A DNA stretch of 64,000 nucleotides. It comes from Pseudophaeobacter profundi (GTDB lineage Bacteria > Pseudomonadota > Alphaproteobacteria > Rhodobacterales > Rhodobacteraceae). This document shows positions 8,567 through 16,804 of the stretch, piece after piece. The stretch is from positions 62,001 through 126,000 of the forward strand of contig NZ_JARJEF010000007.1 of assembly GCF_029697505.1 (NCBI RefSeq). The letters run 5' to 3'. Position 1 is the first letter of the stretch, and each line of letters starts with the position of its first letter. A model generated the notes under the pieces. The model was not told the DNA's origin. It saw only the letters and a list, made by a program, of their open reading frames with translations, and did not search any database. The position numbers and the translations under genes were made by a program.

Positions 8567-9640
8567 ATGGCGCGCTTCCACCAACTCGACGTTACCGATG
8601 TCCGCAAAACTATCCGCGATGCGGTTGTCGTCTCGCTGAAACCCAGCGCAGACGCCGAAGGCGACTTTGATTTCACCCAAGGCCAGTACCTGACCTTTCG
8701 TCGCGATTTTGACGGCGAAGAACTGCGACGCAGCTATTCGATCTGTGCAGGCAAAGACGACGGCATCCTGCAGGTTGGCATCAAACGGGTGGATGGCGGA
8801 GCCTTTTCGACCTGGGCCAATACCGAACTGAAGCCAGGCGACAAGATCGAAGCCATGCCGCCCATGGGCAGTTTCTTTACGCCGCTGGATGCGGCAAGCC
8901 ATAAAAACTATCTTGGCTTTGCTGGTGGGTCTGGTGTCACCCCGGTGCTGTCGATCCTGAAAACCACCCTCGCAGCCGAGCCAAACGCATCCTTCACGCT
9001 GGTCTACGCCAACCGGGGCGTCAATACGATCATGTTCCGCGAAGAGCTGGAAGATCTGAAAAACCTGTATATGGGGCGGTTCAACGTCATCCATATTCTG
9101 GAATCCGACGCCCAGGACATTGATCTGTTCACCGGCTTGGTCACGCAGGAAAAATGCGCGCAGCTGTTTGAGAACTGGATTGACATCAAATCGGTCGACA
9201 CCGCCTTCATTTGTGGCCCCGAGCCCATGATGCTCGGCATCGCCGCTGCCCTGCGCGACGCCGGGCTGGAGGAAGCGCAGATCAAGTTTGAGCTGTTTGC
9301 CAGCGCCCAGCCAGGGCGGGCCAAACGCAAGGCCAACGGCGGCACTGCAGCCAGCCGCGACAATCAGACAAGCGCCGCCATCACCCTGGATGGCGCCACC
9401 CAGACCGTGCAGATGGGCAAGGACACAACGCTGCTGGATGCGGCGCTGGAAAACGCCATGGACGCGCCCTACGCCTGCAAGGCCGGGGTCTGCTCCACCT
9501 GTCGCTGCAAGGTGATCGAGGGCGAGGTAGAGATGGTCGCCAACCATGCGCTTGAAGATTACGAGGTCGAGAAGGGCTATGTCCTGTCCTGCCAGGCCTT
9601 TCCAGTGACCGATAAGGTTGTTGTCGATTACGATCAATAA
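8567..9640 (+). CDS. paaE: 1,2-phenylacetyl-CoA epoxidase reductase subunit E
   Basis: 357 residues from ATG 8567, behind GAGGAGAG. Domain order: FAD-binding barrel with RSYSIC (about residue 60), NAD(P)H-binding domain with GGSGVTPVLSI (about 125), then a plant-type ferredoxin domain with CKAGVCSTCRC and a later CQA cysteine. It passes electrons from NADPH to the PaaA di-iron centre. A linker rich in K/A/G separates reductase and ferredoxin parts. Confidence 0.96.
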   Translation: MARFHQLDVTDVRKTIRDAVVVSLKPSADAEGDFDFTQGQYLTFRRDFDGEELRRSYSICAGKDDGILQVGIKRVDGGAFSTWANTELKPGDKIEAMPPMGSFFTPLDAASHKNYLGFAGGSGVTPVLSILKTTLAAEPNASFTLVYANRGVNTIMFREELEDLKNLYMGRFNVIHILESDAQDIDLFTGLVTQEKCAQLFENWIDIKSVDTAFICGPEPMMLGIAAALRDAGLEEAQIKFELFASAQPGRAKRKANGGTAASRDNQTSAAITLDGATQTVQMGKDTTLLDAALENAMDAPYACKAGVCSTCRCKVIEGEVEMVANHALEDYEVEKGYVLSCQAFPVTDKVVVDYDQ

Positions 9641-9665
9641 CGCGTTCAATAGGGAGGGAGACCCA

Positions 9666-10430
9666 ATGGCCGAAGACATGAGCATCGAAAGCTACCTGGC
9701 CCAGGGCGGCATGCTGAGCAATCCTGCCAATGTGCCGCCGCGCTACCGTGCGGCGCTGTTGAAACTGATGGCAACCTTCGTGGACAGCGAACTGGCCGGC
9801 GCGGCGGGTTTCGCCGAGGTGATAAACCAGGGCCCCGGCATCAAGGCGCGCATTGCAGCCGCCAAAATCGTGATGGAAAAGAGCGGTAATGCCGACCGGG
9901 TGCTGGCCATCATGGGAACCTTTGGCGCCGATACCAAACGCTATGCCGATCATCACCCCTGGACCGCCCGGCTGGCGCGCAGCGCCGATATCGGCCAGCG
10001 TCGCTCGGATCATGATATGCGGCTGGCGGTCTTCAACTACCCGCTGCAGGGCTGGGACGATGCGGTGGTGATGAACCTGTTGATGGGGCGCGCCGTCACA
10101 CTGCAACTGGCTGAGTTTTCGCTGATCTCCTATCAGCCCCTGGCCGAAGCCTTTCGCGCTGTAGCCCCGGTCGAAGCCCATCATGCCGATCTCGCCGAAA
10201 AGGGGCTGGCCTGGCGGATCAAGACCAACGGCCCAGCCGGGCTACAAGACAGTATCGACTATTGGTGGCCACGGGTCGCCGCCAGTTTTGGCACCGAAGA
10301 CTCTGCCGCCTTTGAAGGCCTGCAAGCCCTTGGCCTGCGCCGCACCCCCAATGAGGTGCTCAAGACCCGCTGGCAGGCAGAAGCCGGTGCTCTGGTGACA
10401 CAGCTGGGCCTCACACCGCCCGCCGCATAG
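9666..10430 (+). CDS. Additional PaaA/PaaC-like ferritin-fold protein
   Basis: 254 residues from ATG 9666, behind GGGAGGGAG and 25 bp after paaE, so in the same transcript. The helical pattern and stretches such as MGTFGADTKRYADHH and NYPLQGWDDAVVMN resemble the phenylacetate catabolic protein family (PF05138 fold). Putative ligands: E42, E71, E150 and E170-x-x-H173. The first ExxH is not kept, since position 74 is Gly where a His is expected. The site is therefore half-conserved. It may be a structural or chaperone subunit, or an oxygenase with altered metal binding. It is not one of the classical PaaABCDE subunits; its role is unknown to me. Confidence 0.7.
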   Translation: MAEDMSIESYLAQGGMLSNPANVPPRYRAALLKLMATFVDSELAGAAGFAEVINQGPGIKARIAAAKIVMEKSGNADRVLAIMGTFGADTKRYADHHPWTARLARSADIGQRRSDHDMRLAVFNYPLQGWDDAVVMNLLMGRAVTLQLAEFSLISYQPLAEAFRAVAPVEAHHADLAEKGLAWRIKTNGPAGLQDSIDYWWPRVAASFGTEDSAAFEGLQALGLRRTPNEVLKTRWQAEAGALVTQLGLTPPAA

Positions 10431-10447
10431 CGGTGCCATAGCTCTGG

Positions 10448-10499
10448 CCCGCCTGCCCCTTGATGGCCCCTTCAACGGGGCAGAGATATGGCAGGCGGG
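10448..10499. other. Nested inverted repeat between the paa block and the aminotransferase
   Basis: CCCGCCTGCC (10448-10457) pairs perfectly with GGCAGGCGGG (10490-10499). Inside, GCCCC (10466-10470) pairs with GGGGC (10477-10481). No T-run follows, so it is not a canonical intrinsic terminator; it could still protect the 3' end of the paa mRNA. Confidence 0.45.
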
Positions 10500-10570
10500 G
10501 CGGAAAAAAGGTCTGGCCCTCTGACCTTCTAATGCCTAGTTTTGCAGCACATACTGACGGGGGAAAGACC

Positions 10571-11434
10571 ATGGCCATAAGCAAAACCATTCGCACCTAT
10601 TTTCAGGGAAGCTGGCATGACGGCGATCTGGCGGTGCTCAAGGCGGCGGATCACGCCATGTGGCTGGGCTCCTCCGTGTTTGACGGGGCGCGCCTTTTTG
10701 AGGGCATGACCCCGGATCTGGATCTGCACTGCGCCCGGACCAATGCCTCGGCCGAGGCCCTGATGATGACACCCACCATTCAGACCAGCGATATGGTCGA
10801 AATCGCGCTGGAAGGCCTGAAAGGGTTTGCCCCCGGCGCGGCGGTCTATATTCGCCCGATGTACTGGGCCACAAATGGCGATGCCACGCTGATCGCTCCG
10901 GCAGCAGACAGCACCGAATTTGCGCTCTGCCTGGAAGAAATCCCCATGGCCCCGGCAGAGGCGAGCGCAACCCTGACCCGCACCCAGTTCCGCAGACCGC
11001 TGCTGGAAAACGCCGTGGTCAACGCCAAGGCCGGCTGCCTCTATCCCAACAATGCCCGGATGTTGCGCGAAGCCCGCAACAAGGGTTTCAGCAATGCGCT
11101 GGCCCTGGATACCATGGGCAATGTGGCGGAAACAGCCACTGCCAACATCTTTATGGTGCGCGATGGTGAGGTCTTTACCCCGATCGCAAATGGCACTTTT
11201 CTGGCCGGGATCACCCGCGCACGCCATATCGCCAACCTGCGGGCAGACGGCGTCACCGTGCATGAAACCGTGCTTGGCTATCAGGATTTTGAAGACGCGG
11301 ATGAAGTCTTCATGTCTGGCAATATGAGCAAGGTAACCCCCGTGACCGCCTTTGACAGCTGCAGCTATCCGGTGGGGCCAGTGGCAAAACGCACCCGTGC
11401 GCTGTACTGGGACTGGGCCGCCAGCAATAGCTGA
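10571..11434 (+). CDS. Branched-chain amino-acid aminotransferase family (class IV PLP enzyme)
   Basis: 287 residues from ATG 10571 with SD GGGAAAG. Class IV (fold type IV) features: the PLP lysine in NAKAGCLYPNNARM, the cofactor-binding ETATANIFMV segment, and a GTFLAGITRARHI motif. It would exchange amino groups between branched-chain amino acids and 2-oxoglutarate; D-amino-acid or aminodeoxychorismate activities are possible in this fold. It is separated from the paa genes by a hairpin and followed by a stress protein gene, so probably its own transcript. Confidence 0.85.
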   Translation: MAISKTIRTYFQGSWHDGDLAVLKAADHAMWLGSSVFDGARLFEGMTPDLDLHCARTNASAEALMMTPTIQTSDMVEIALEGLKGFAPGAAVYIRPMYWATNGDATLIAPAADSTEFALCLEEIPMAPAEASATLTRTQFRRPLLENAVVNAKAGCLYPNNARMLREARNKGFSNALALDTMGNVAETATANIFMVRDGEVFTPIANGTFLAGITRARHIANLRADGVTVHETVLGYQDFEDADEVFMSGNMSKVTPVTAFDSCSYPVGPVAKRTRALYWDWAASNS

Positions 11435-11523
11435 CAGGGGGCGCGACAGGCTTCTGTGTCATGGCTATTGTTGCGCAGCCCCGATTGCGGCATGATCCCT
11501 GCCAGATCAACCAGAGGCTAAAC

Positions 11524-11979
11524 ATGCGCAAATTCCTTGTTGTACTTGATGACAGCCGTGAATGTCTGAATGCCATGCGCTTTGCCGCCATGCGCGCAGC
11601 AAAGACCGGCGGAGGTGTCGCCATCCTGTCCGTCATCCCACCGGATGAGTTCAATCACTGGATTGGCGTCGGAGAAGTCATGCGTGAAGAGGCGCGGGAA
11701 CGCATTCACGCCCATTTTGAAGTCTTCGCCAAATGGATGCGGGATCGGCAGGGGGTAGACCCTGAACTGATCATCCGCGAAGGCGAAGCCGTGCCTGAAA
11801 TCATGGCCCAGATCGAAGCCGATACCGAAATTGGCGTGCTGGTTCTGGGGGCGGGGAACGACCGCAAAGGCCCCGGCCCGCTGGTTACCCAGCTCAGCAA
11901 ATCCTCGGGCAGCCTACAGGTGCCAATCACCATCGTGCCCGGCGATCTGTCGAAAGACCGCCTGGATGCCATCACCTAA
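11524..11979 (+). CDS. Universal stress protein (UspA family)
   Basis: 151 residues from ATG 11524. N-terminal FLVVLDDS is the first Usp strand with the conserved Asp; the C-terminal LVLGAGNDRKGPGPLV...PITIVPG corresponds to the nucleotide loop G-x2-G-x9-G(S/T) in a somewhat altered form. Soluble, single Usp domain. Function beyond general stress response cannot be stated. Confidence 0.85.
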   Translation: MRKFLVVLDDSRECLNAMRFAAMRAAKTGGGVAILSVIPPDEFNHWIGVGEVMREEARERIHAHFEVFAKWMRDRQGVDPELIIREGEAVPEIMAQIEADTEIGVLVLGAGNDRKGPGPLVTQLSKSSGSLQVPITIVPGDLSKDRLDAIT

Positions 11980-12073
11980 GCGCCGCAACCACTGGTCGCG
12001 GCCTTGGCCTGGGCGGGCTGTGACATGCTGGCGGGCGTAGGGGAAAAAGCACTTGCCAGGCGGCGCCTACAAA

Positions 12074-12090
12074 CTTAGAATAATTCTAAA
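12074..12090. promoter_or_regulatory. Irr box (iron control element, ICE) upstream of the NifU-type gene
   Basis: CTTAGAA-TAA-TTCTAAA. The inner 15 bp TTAGAATAATTCTAA is a perfect palindrome. It differs at one position from the ICE consensus TTTAGAA-N3-TTCTAAA known for the iron regulator Irr in alphaproteobacteria. It ends 2 bp before a good -35 hexamer. Control of an Fe-S biogenesis gene by iron status is what Irr does in this class. Confidence 0.75.
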
Positions 12091-12092
12091 CC

Positions 12093-12121
12093 TTGACTTG
12101 ATGCCCCTCGGGGCGCATATC
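12093..12121 (+). promoter_or_regulatory. Sigma-70-type promoter of the NifU-type gene
   Basis: TTGACT (12093-12098), 17-bp spacer, CATATC (12116-12121). Transcription would start about 12128, leaving a short leader before ATG 12147. Confidence 0.6.
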
Positions 12122-12146
12122 GACCAGATAATTCTTGGAGGCCCCA

Positions 12147-12710
12147 ATGTTTATTCAGACCGAATCCACGCCCAATCCGGCGACGCTGAAATTCCTGCCG
12201 GGTCAGACCGTTCTGGACGCAGGAACCGCTGATTTCCCCAGCGCCGACACCGCCGGCAGCTCGCCGCTGGCGACGCGCATCTTTGCTGTCTCGGGCGTGA
12301 ACGGCGTCTTCTTTGGCAATGATTTTGTCACTGTAACCAAAGCGGATACCGTGGAGTGGGACCATATCAAACCCGCCATCCTGGGCGCCATCATGGAGCA
12401 CTATCAATCCGGCCAACCCATTGTGGATGCAGGCGGCGAACAGGCCTCTGGCCATGCAGAACACAGCGGTGAGAACGGCGAAATCGTCGACCAGATCAAA
12501 GAATTGCTGGACAGCCGCGTGCGCCCTGCCGTGGCCCAGGATGGCGGGGATATCACCTTCCACGGCTTTGATCGCGGTGTTGTTTACCTGCATATGCAGG
12601 GGGCCTGCGCGGGCTGCCCTTCGTCGACCTTGACGCTGAAAATGGGCATCGAAAACCTGTTGCGCCACTATATTCCCGAAGTCACCGAAGTGCGCCCCGT
12701 CGCCGTTTGA
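12147..12710 (+). CDS. NifU-family Fe-S cluster carrier (Nfu type)
   Basis: 187 residues from ATG 12147 (SD TTGGAGG). The N-terminal Nfu domain starts MFIQTESTPNPATLKFLPG. The C-terminal NifU domain carries the cluster-binding CAGC within GACAGCPSSTLTLKMGIENLL-type sequence and the usual RPAVAQDGGDI stretch. It carries assembled iron-sulfur clusters to target proteins. The Irr box upstream ties expression to iron supply. A 15-bp tandem duplication spans its stop codon. Confidence 0.93.
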   Translation: MFIQTESTPNPATLKFLPGQTVLDAGTADFPSADTAGSSPLATRIFAVSGVNGVFFGNDFVTVTKADTVEWDHIKPAILGAIMEHYQSGQPIVDAGGEQASGHAEHSGENGEIVDQIKELLDSRVRPAVAQDGGDITFHGFDRGVVYLHMQGACAGCPSSTLTLKMGIENLLRHYIPEVTEVRPVAV

Positions 12711-12728
12711 CCTGTCGCCGTTTGACCT
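12699..12728 (+). repeat. 15-bp tandem duplication across the nfu stop codon
   Basis: GTCGCCGTTTGACCT occurs at 12699-12713 and again at 12714-12728. The TGA stop (12708-12710) lies in the first unit, so the second unit is non-coding. A recent slippage event is the simple explanation. Confidence 0.85.
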
Positions 12729-12812
12729 GGTGTCGCCTGATCGGGCCATCGGGAGATCAGGCACTGCCGAACAGCTGCGGACCACTGGCGCGCAACCTGA
12801 AAGGAAAATCGG

Positions 12813-13436
12813 ATGGGCCCCAAGCCCCTGATTCTTGGCTTTGACACCTCGGCCGCGCATTGCGCGGCCGCTTTGCTGCAAGGTGATGTGGTGCTGGCAG
12901 AACGTTTTGAAGCCCACACACGCGGCCAGGCAGAACGGTTGATGCCGCTGATCGAAGAGATCCTAACCGAGACGGGCCAGAGCTGGTCCGACCTGGATGC
13001 CATCGGGGTTGGGGTCGGACCTGGAAACTTCACTGGCATCCGCATTGCAGTTTCTGCCGCCCGTGGTCTTGCTCTGGGGCTGGAGGTGCCTGCAATTGGC
13101 GTCTCGGGGTTTGACGCCCGTGCGCGTAGCGGCAGCCTGGCAGCGGTGCCCGCGCCCCGTGGCCAGGTCTACGCCCAACTGCCCGGCGAGAATGCGCCGC
13201 GTCTGATGCCCGAGACAGAGGCCGAAGACGCCGCCCGCAGCGCCGGGCTGAGCTTCGCGCCTGAGGCTTCTCCCGCAGGCTTGGCGCAGCAGATCGCAAA
13301 ACAGGCCTGCCGCCGCTATCTGGCACATCTAGAGACCGATACCCTGACCGAGATCGCCCCCCCTGCACCGCTGTATCTGCGCGCCGCCGATGCGGCCCCG
13401 GCCCGCGATGTGCCACCGCAATTGATTGATGGCTGA
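12813..13436 (+). CDS. tsaB: tRNA threonylcarbamoyladenosine biosynthesis protein TsaB
   Basis: 207 residues from ATG 12813 with SD AAGGAAA. N-terminal LGFDTSAAHCAAAL is the ASKHA ATPase start, followed by GVGVGPGNFTGIRI, the hallmark of TsaB. It works with TsaD, TsaE and TsaC to place t6A at position 37 of ANN-decoding tRNAs. The gene overlaps rimI by 8 bases, a common tsaB-rimI pairing. Confidence 0.93.
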   Translation: MGPKPLILGFDTSAAHCAAALLQGDVVLAERFEAHTRGQAERLMPLIEEILTETGQSWSDLDAIGVGVGPGNFTGIRIAVSAARGLALGLEVPAIGVSGFDARARSGSLAAVPAPRGQVYAQLPGENAPRLMPETEAEDAARSAGLSFAPEASPAGLAQQIAKQACRRYLAHLETDTLTEIAPPAPLYLRAADAAPARDVPPQLIDG

Positions 13437-13854
13437 TCCGCTGACCCCACAGCAGATGGCGCAGATCCATGCTGCCGCCTTCACCCAATCGCGCCCTTGG
13501 TCGCAAGCGGAATTCACCGCCCTGCTGGACAGCCCGCTGGTGCTGGCCTGTGGTGATGCCCGCGCCTTTGCCCTGGTGCGGCTTGTCGCGGATGAAGCCG
13601 AGCTGCTGACCCTTGCCACCCACCCGGCGCATCAACGCCAGGGGCTGGGCCGCGCCGTGATGCAAACCTGGCAGGCCCAGGCCAAGCTGCGCGGCGCAAC
13701 AGAGAGCTTCCTGGAAGTGGCCGCCGACAATGCCCCGGCGCTCTCGCTGTACGAAAGCGAGGGATTCGCCGTCTGCGGCCGACGCCGGGGTTATTATCCG
13801 CGCAGAAATGGCACTTCGGTCGACGCGATCGTGATGCAAAGAGGGTTACGTTAG
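13429..13854 (+). CDS. rimI: Ribosomal protein S18-alanine N-acetyltransferase (GNAT)
   Basis: 141 residues from ATG 13429; a TTG two codons upstream is possible but less likely. GNAT motif A is TLATHPAHQRQGLGRAVM (Q-x-x-G-x-G acetyl-CoA loop); motif B is EVAADNAPALSLYESEGF. It acetylates protein N-termini, classically ribosomal protein S18. The start lies within the last codons of tsaB, so the two are translationally coupled. Confidence 0.9.
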   Translation: MADPLTPQQMAQIHAAAFTQSRPWSQAEFTALLDSPLVLACGDARAFALVRLVADEAELLTLATHPAHQRQGLGRAVMQTWQAQAKLRGATESFLEVAADNAPALSLYESEGFAVCGRRRGYYPRRNGTSVDAIVMQRGLR

Positions 13855-13894
13855 GCAAGCCGCACGGATTTCGCACCGATTGGTCAAAAAGCGG

Positions 13895-13924
13895 TTGACC
13901 CCCTACCTGCGCAAAGGGCTAAAT
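13895..13924 (+). promoter_or_regulatory. Possible promoter of the BMP transporter operon
   Basis: TTGACC (13895-13900) and CTAAAT (13919-13924) with an 18-bp spacer, about 100 bp before the start codon at 14024. Confidence 0.35.
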
Positions 13925-14023
13925 TGCCACACCTTTTTATAACACACCCTGTGGGGCCAATCAGGTCTGCTCTGGCGGACCGCAACGGGCCACCGTGCGG
14001 AATAACAAACCGGGAGTACCTTT

Positions 14024-15022
14024 ATGACGCTGATGAAATCCCTGATGGGCGCAGCTGCGACGCTGGCTCTGACTGCGGGCGCTGCCCTGGCCGAACCTGC
14101 GCTGATCTTTGATCTGGGCGGCAAGTTCGACAAGAGCTTTAACGAAGCGGCCTTTGGCGGTGCTCAGCGGTGGGCCGAGGAAACCGGCGGCTCGTTCCGC
14201 GAAATTGAACTCCAGTCCGAAGCCCAGCGGGAACAAGCGCTGCGCCGCTTTGCAGAGGCTGGTGCCAACCCCATCGTCACCATGGGCTTTGGCATGGCCG
14301 ATCCGCTCAGCTCGGTTGCGCCGGACTATCCTGACACCAAATTCGTCGTGATCGACGTAACCTGGCTGGATGTCCCCAATATCCGTCAGGTTGGCTTTGC
14401 CGAACACGAAGGCTCTTATCTGGTTGGCATGATGGCGGCGATGGCCTCCAAGACCGACACGGTTGGCTTTGTTGGCGGCATGGATGTGCCCCTGATCCGC
14501 CACTTTGGCTGTGGCTACGCCCAGGGCGTCAAGGCGGTGAACCCCGATGCAAAGATCATTGCCAACATGACCGGCACCACACCTGCCGCCTGGAATGACC
14601 CGGTCAAAGGCTCTGAACTGACCAAGGCGCAGATCAGCCAGGGCGCTGATGTGATCTATGCCGCCGCTGGCGGGACTGGCGTTGGCGTGCTGCAAACTGC
14701 TGCGGACGAAAACATCCTGTCGATCGGCGTCGACAGCAACCAGAACCACCTGCACCCAGGCAAGGTCCTGACTTCGATGCTGAAACGCGTCGACGTCGCC
14801 GTCTATGATGCGATGATCGCAGGCGAAGCCGTCGAGACTGGTGTCTTCTCCATGGGTCTGGCCGACGATGGCGTCGGCTATGCGCTGGATGAATATAACG
14901 CAGACCTGATCACCGATGAAATGAAGGCCGCCGTTGACGCCGCGCGCCAGAAGATCATCGACGGCGAGATTGAAGTTGTCTCTTACTATGCCGACAACAG
15001 CTGCCCTGCGCTGAAGTTCTAA
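14024..15022 (+). CDS. BMP-family ABC transporter substrate-binding protein
   Basis: 332 residues. A classical signal peptide (residues 1-23, hydrophobic LMGAAATLALTAGAALA, cleavage after ALA) exports it to the periplasm; no lipobox Cys is seen. FDLGGKFDKSFNEAAFGG is the basic-membrane-protein/BmpA signature, and GMMAAMASKTDTVGFVGG follows. The family binds purine nucleosides or related compounds and delivers them to the importer encoded downstream. Two strong stem-loops separate it from the ATPase gene, probably to give excess binding protein. Confidence 0.9.
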   Translation: MTLMKSLMGAAATLALTAGAALAEPALIFDLGGKFDKSFNEAAFGGAQRWAEETGGSFREIELQSEAQREQALRRFAEAGANPIVTMGFGMADPLSSVAPDYPDTKFVVIDVTWLDVPNIRQVGFAEHEGSYLVGMMAAMASKTDTVGFVGGMDVPLIRHFGCGYAQGVKAVNPDAKIIANMTGTTPAAWNDPVKGSELTKAQISQGADVIYAAAGGTGVGVLQTAADENILSIGVDSNQNHLHPGKVLTSMLKRVDVAVYDAMIAGEAVETGVFSMGLADDGVGYALDEYNADLITDEMKAAVDAARQKIIDGEIEVVSYYADNSCPALKF

Positions 15023-15027
15023 GCAAA

Positions 15028-15078
15028 GACCCCAGGCCATGACAATGTGTCTTCATACCTTGTTTTCGGCCTGGGGTC
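15028..15078 (+). other. Intercistronic stem-loop after the binding-protein gene
   Basis: GACCCCAGGCC (15028-15038) pairs perfectly (11 bp) with GGCCTGGGGTC (15068-15078). There is no T-run after it, so mRNA 3'-end protection is more likely than termination. Confidence 0.6.
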
Positions 15079-15093
15079 CCCCATCGCCTGATG

Positions 15094-15116
15094 CGCCTGC
15101 CATCCAGTGGCAGGCG
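15094..15116 (+). other. Second intercistronic stem-loop
   Basis: CGCCTGCCA (15094-15102) pairs perfectly with TGGCAGGCG (15108-15116) over a 5-base loop; 15 bp after the first stem-loop and without a T-run. Confidence 0.5.
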
Positions 15117-15274
15117 GCAATTGGGTTCAACATCAATTCCTCTGATCGAAACGCGCCGATGCCCAAGCCGGGGCAGCTGGCTGTGTCTTTGGCCATGGAT
15201 CCCGCCAATGCGGCGCGACATCCTGCATCCAAACGATGCCCCATGATCGGATTTTCACGCATGGGAGAGCCCGA

Positions 15275-16804
15275 TTGACTGCCCCCGCCATCGAACTCAA
15301 AGGGATTTCAAAATCCTTTGGCCCGGTTCAAGCAAACAAAGATATCTCCATCCGCGTCGCCCCCGGTACCATCCACGGTATAATCGGGGAGAATGGCGCT
15401 GGAAAATCCACCCTGATGAGCATCCTCTACGGCTTTTACAAAGCCGATAAGGGGGAGATCTGGATCAACGGCAACCGCACCGAAATCCCCGACAGCCAGG
15501 CCGCTATCGCAGCGGGCATCGGCATGGTATTTCAGCACTTCAAGCTGGTGGAAAACTTCACCGTGCTGGAAAACATTGTGCTAGGTGCCGAAGACGGCGG
15601 CTTGTTGATGCCATCGCTGTCCAAGGCCCGCAAGATCCTCAAAGAGCTTGCCGCCGAATATGAACTGCATGTCGACCCGGACAAGCGCATTGATGAAATC
15701 GGCGTGGGCATGCAGCAGCGGGTAGAGATCCTCAAGGCGCTGTATCGTCAGGCCGACATCCTGATCCTGGATGAGCCAACCGGGGTGCTGACCCCGCCCG
15801 AGGCCGACCAGCTGTTTCGCATTCTGGACCGGCTGCGGGCCGAGGGCAAAACCATCATCCTGATCACCCACAAGCTGCGCGAAATCATGGATGCCACCGA
15901 CACCGTTTCCGTCATGCGGCGTGGTCAGATGACTGCCACGGTTAAAACAGCCGAGACCAGCCCAGAACATCTGGCCGAGCTGATGGTAGGCCGCAAGGTG
16001 TTGCTGCGGGTTGATAAAGTACCTGCCAAACCCGGCAAACCGATCCTGGAAATCGAACAGCTACGCGTGGTGGACGAGGCTGGCGTCGAGCGCCTCAAGG
16101 GGATCGACCTGACCCTGCGCGCCGGGGAAATCATGGGCATCGCAGGGGTCGCAGGCAATGGCCAGTCGGAACTGCTAGAGGTGCTGGGCGGTATGCGCAG
16201 CGGCGAAGGTGCGATCCGGCTCAACGGGGTGGATCTGCCGCTGCAGGGGGCCGGATCTGATGCCCGTGCCCGCCGCGCCGCGCATGTGGCACATGTGCCG
16301 GAAGATCGGCAAAGCGAGGGGCTGATCATGGGCTTTCATGCCTGGGAAAACGTCGCCTTTGGCTACCACCACGCGCCGGAATACCAAAAAGGGCTATTGA
16401 TGAACAACGCCGCCCTGCGCGCCGATACCGAGGCGAAGATGGCCAAGTTTGACGTCCGCCCCCCGGATCCCTGGCTTGACGCCAAGAGCTTTTCTGGCGG
16501 CAACCAGCAGAAAATCGTGGTCGCCCGCGAGATTGAGCGCAACCCGGATCTGCTGCTGATTGGTCAGCCCACCCGTGGCGTCGACATTGGTGCCATTGAA
16601 TTCATTCACAAACAAATCGTCGCGCTGCGCGATCAGGGCAAGGCGATCCTGCTGGTCTCGGTCGAGCTGGAAGAGATCCTGTCGCTGGCCGACCGCGTTG
16701 CGGTGATGTTTGATGGCAGGATCATGGGCGAACGTGCCGTCGACCAAACCGATGAGAAAGAGCTGGGCCTGATGATGGCCGGTGTCGCGGGGGAGGCGGC
16801 GTAA
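15275..16804 (+). CDS. Nucleoside-type ABC transporter ATP-binding protein (two ABC domains)
   Basis: 509 residues from TTG 15275, chosen because GGGAGA lies 6 bases upstream and conserved sequence starts there (TAPAIELKGISKSFGP); ATG 15236 in frame lacks a ribosome site. Domain 1: Walker A GENGAGKSTLM and Walker B ILILDEPTG. Domain 2 has a relaxed Walker A (GVAGNGQSELLE), signature SGGNQQK and LIGQPTRG in place of the usual DEP. This is the normal asymmetry of sugar/nucleoside importers. It energises uptake with the two permeases downstream. Confidence 0.92.
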   Translation: MTAPAIELKGISKSFGPVQANKDISIRVAPGTIHGIIGENGAGKSTLMSILYGFYKADKGEIWINGNRTEIPDSQAAIAAGIGMVFQHFKLVENFTVLENIVLGAEDGGLLMPSLSKARKILKELAAEYELHVDPDKRIDEIGVGMQQRVEILKALYRQADILILDEPTGVLTPPEADQLFRILDRLRAEGKTIILITHKLREIMDATDTVSVMRRGQMTATVKTAETSPEHLAELMVGRKVLLRVDKVPAKPGKPILEIEQLRVVDEAGVERLKGIDLTLRAGEIMGIAGVAGNGQSELLEVLGGMRSGEGAIRLNGVDLPLQGAGSDARARRAAHVAHVPEDRQSEGLIMGFHAWENVAFGYHHAPEYQKGLLMNNAALRADTEAKMAKFDVRPPDPWLDAKSFSGGNQQKIVVAREIERNPDLLLIGQPTRGVDIGAIEFIHKQIVALRDQGKAILLVSVELEEILSLADRVAVMFDGRIMGERAVDQTDEKELGLMMAGVAGEAA

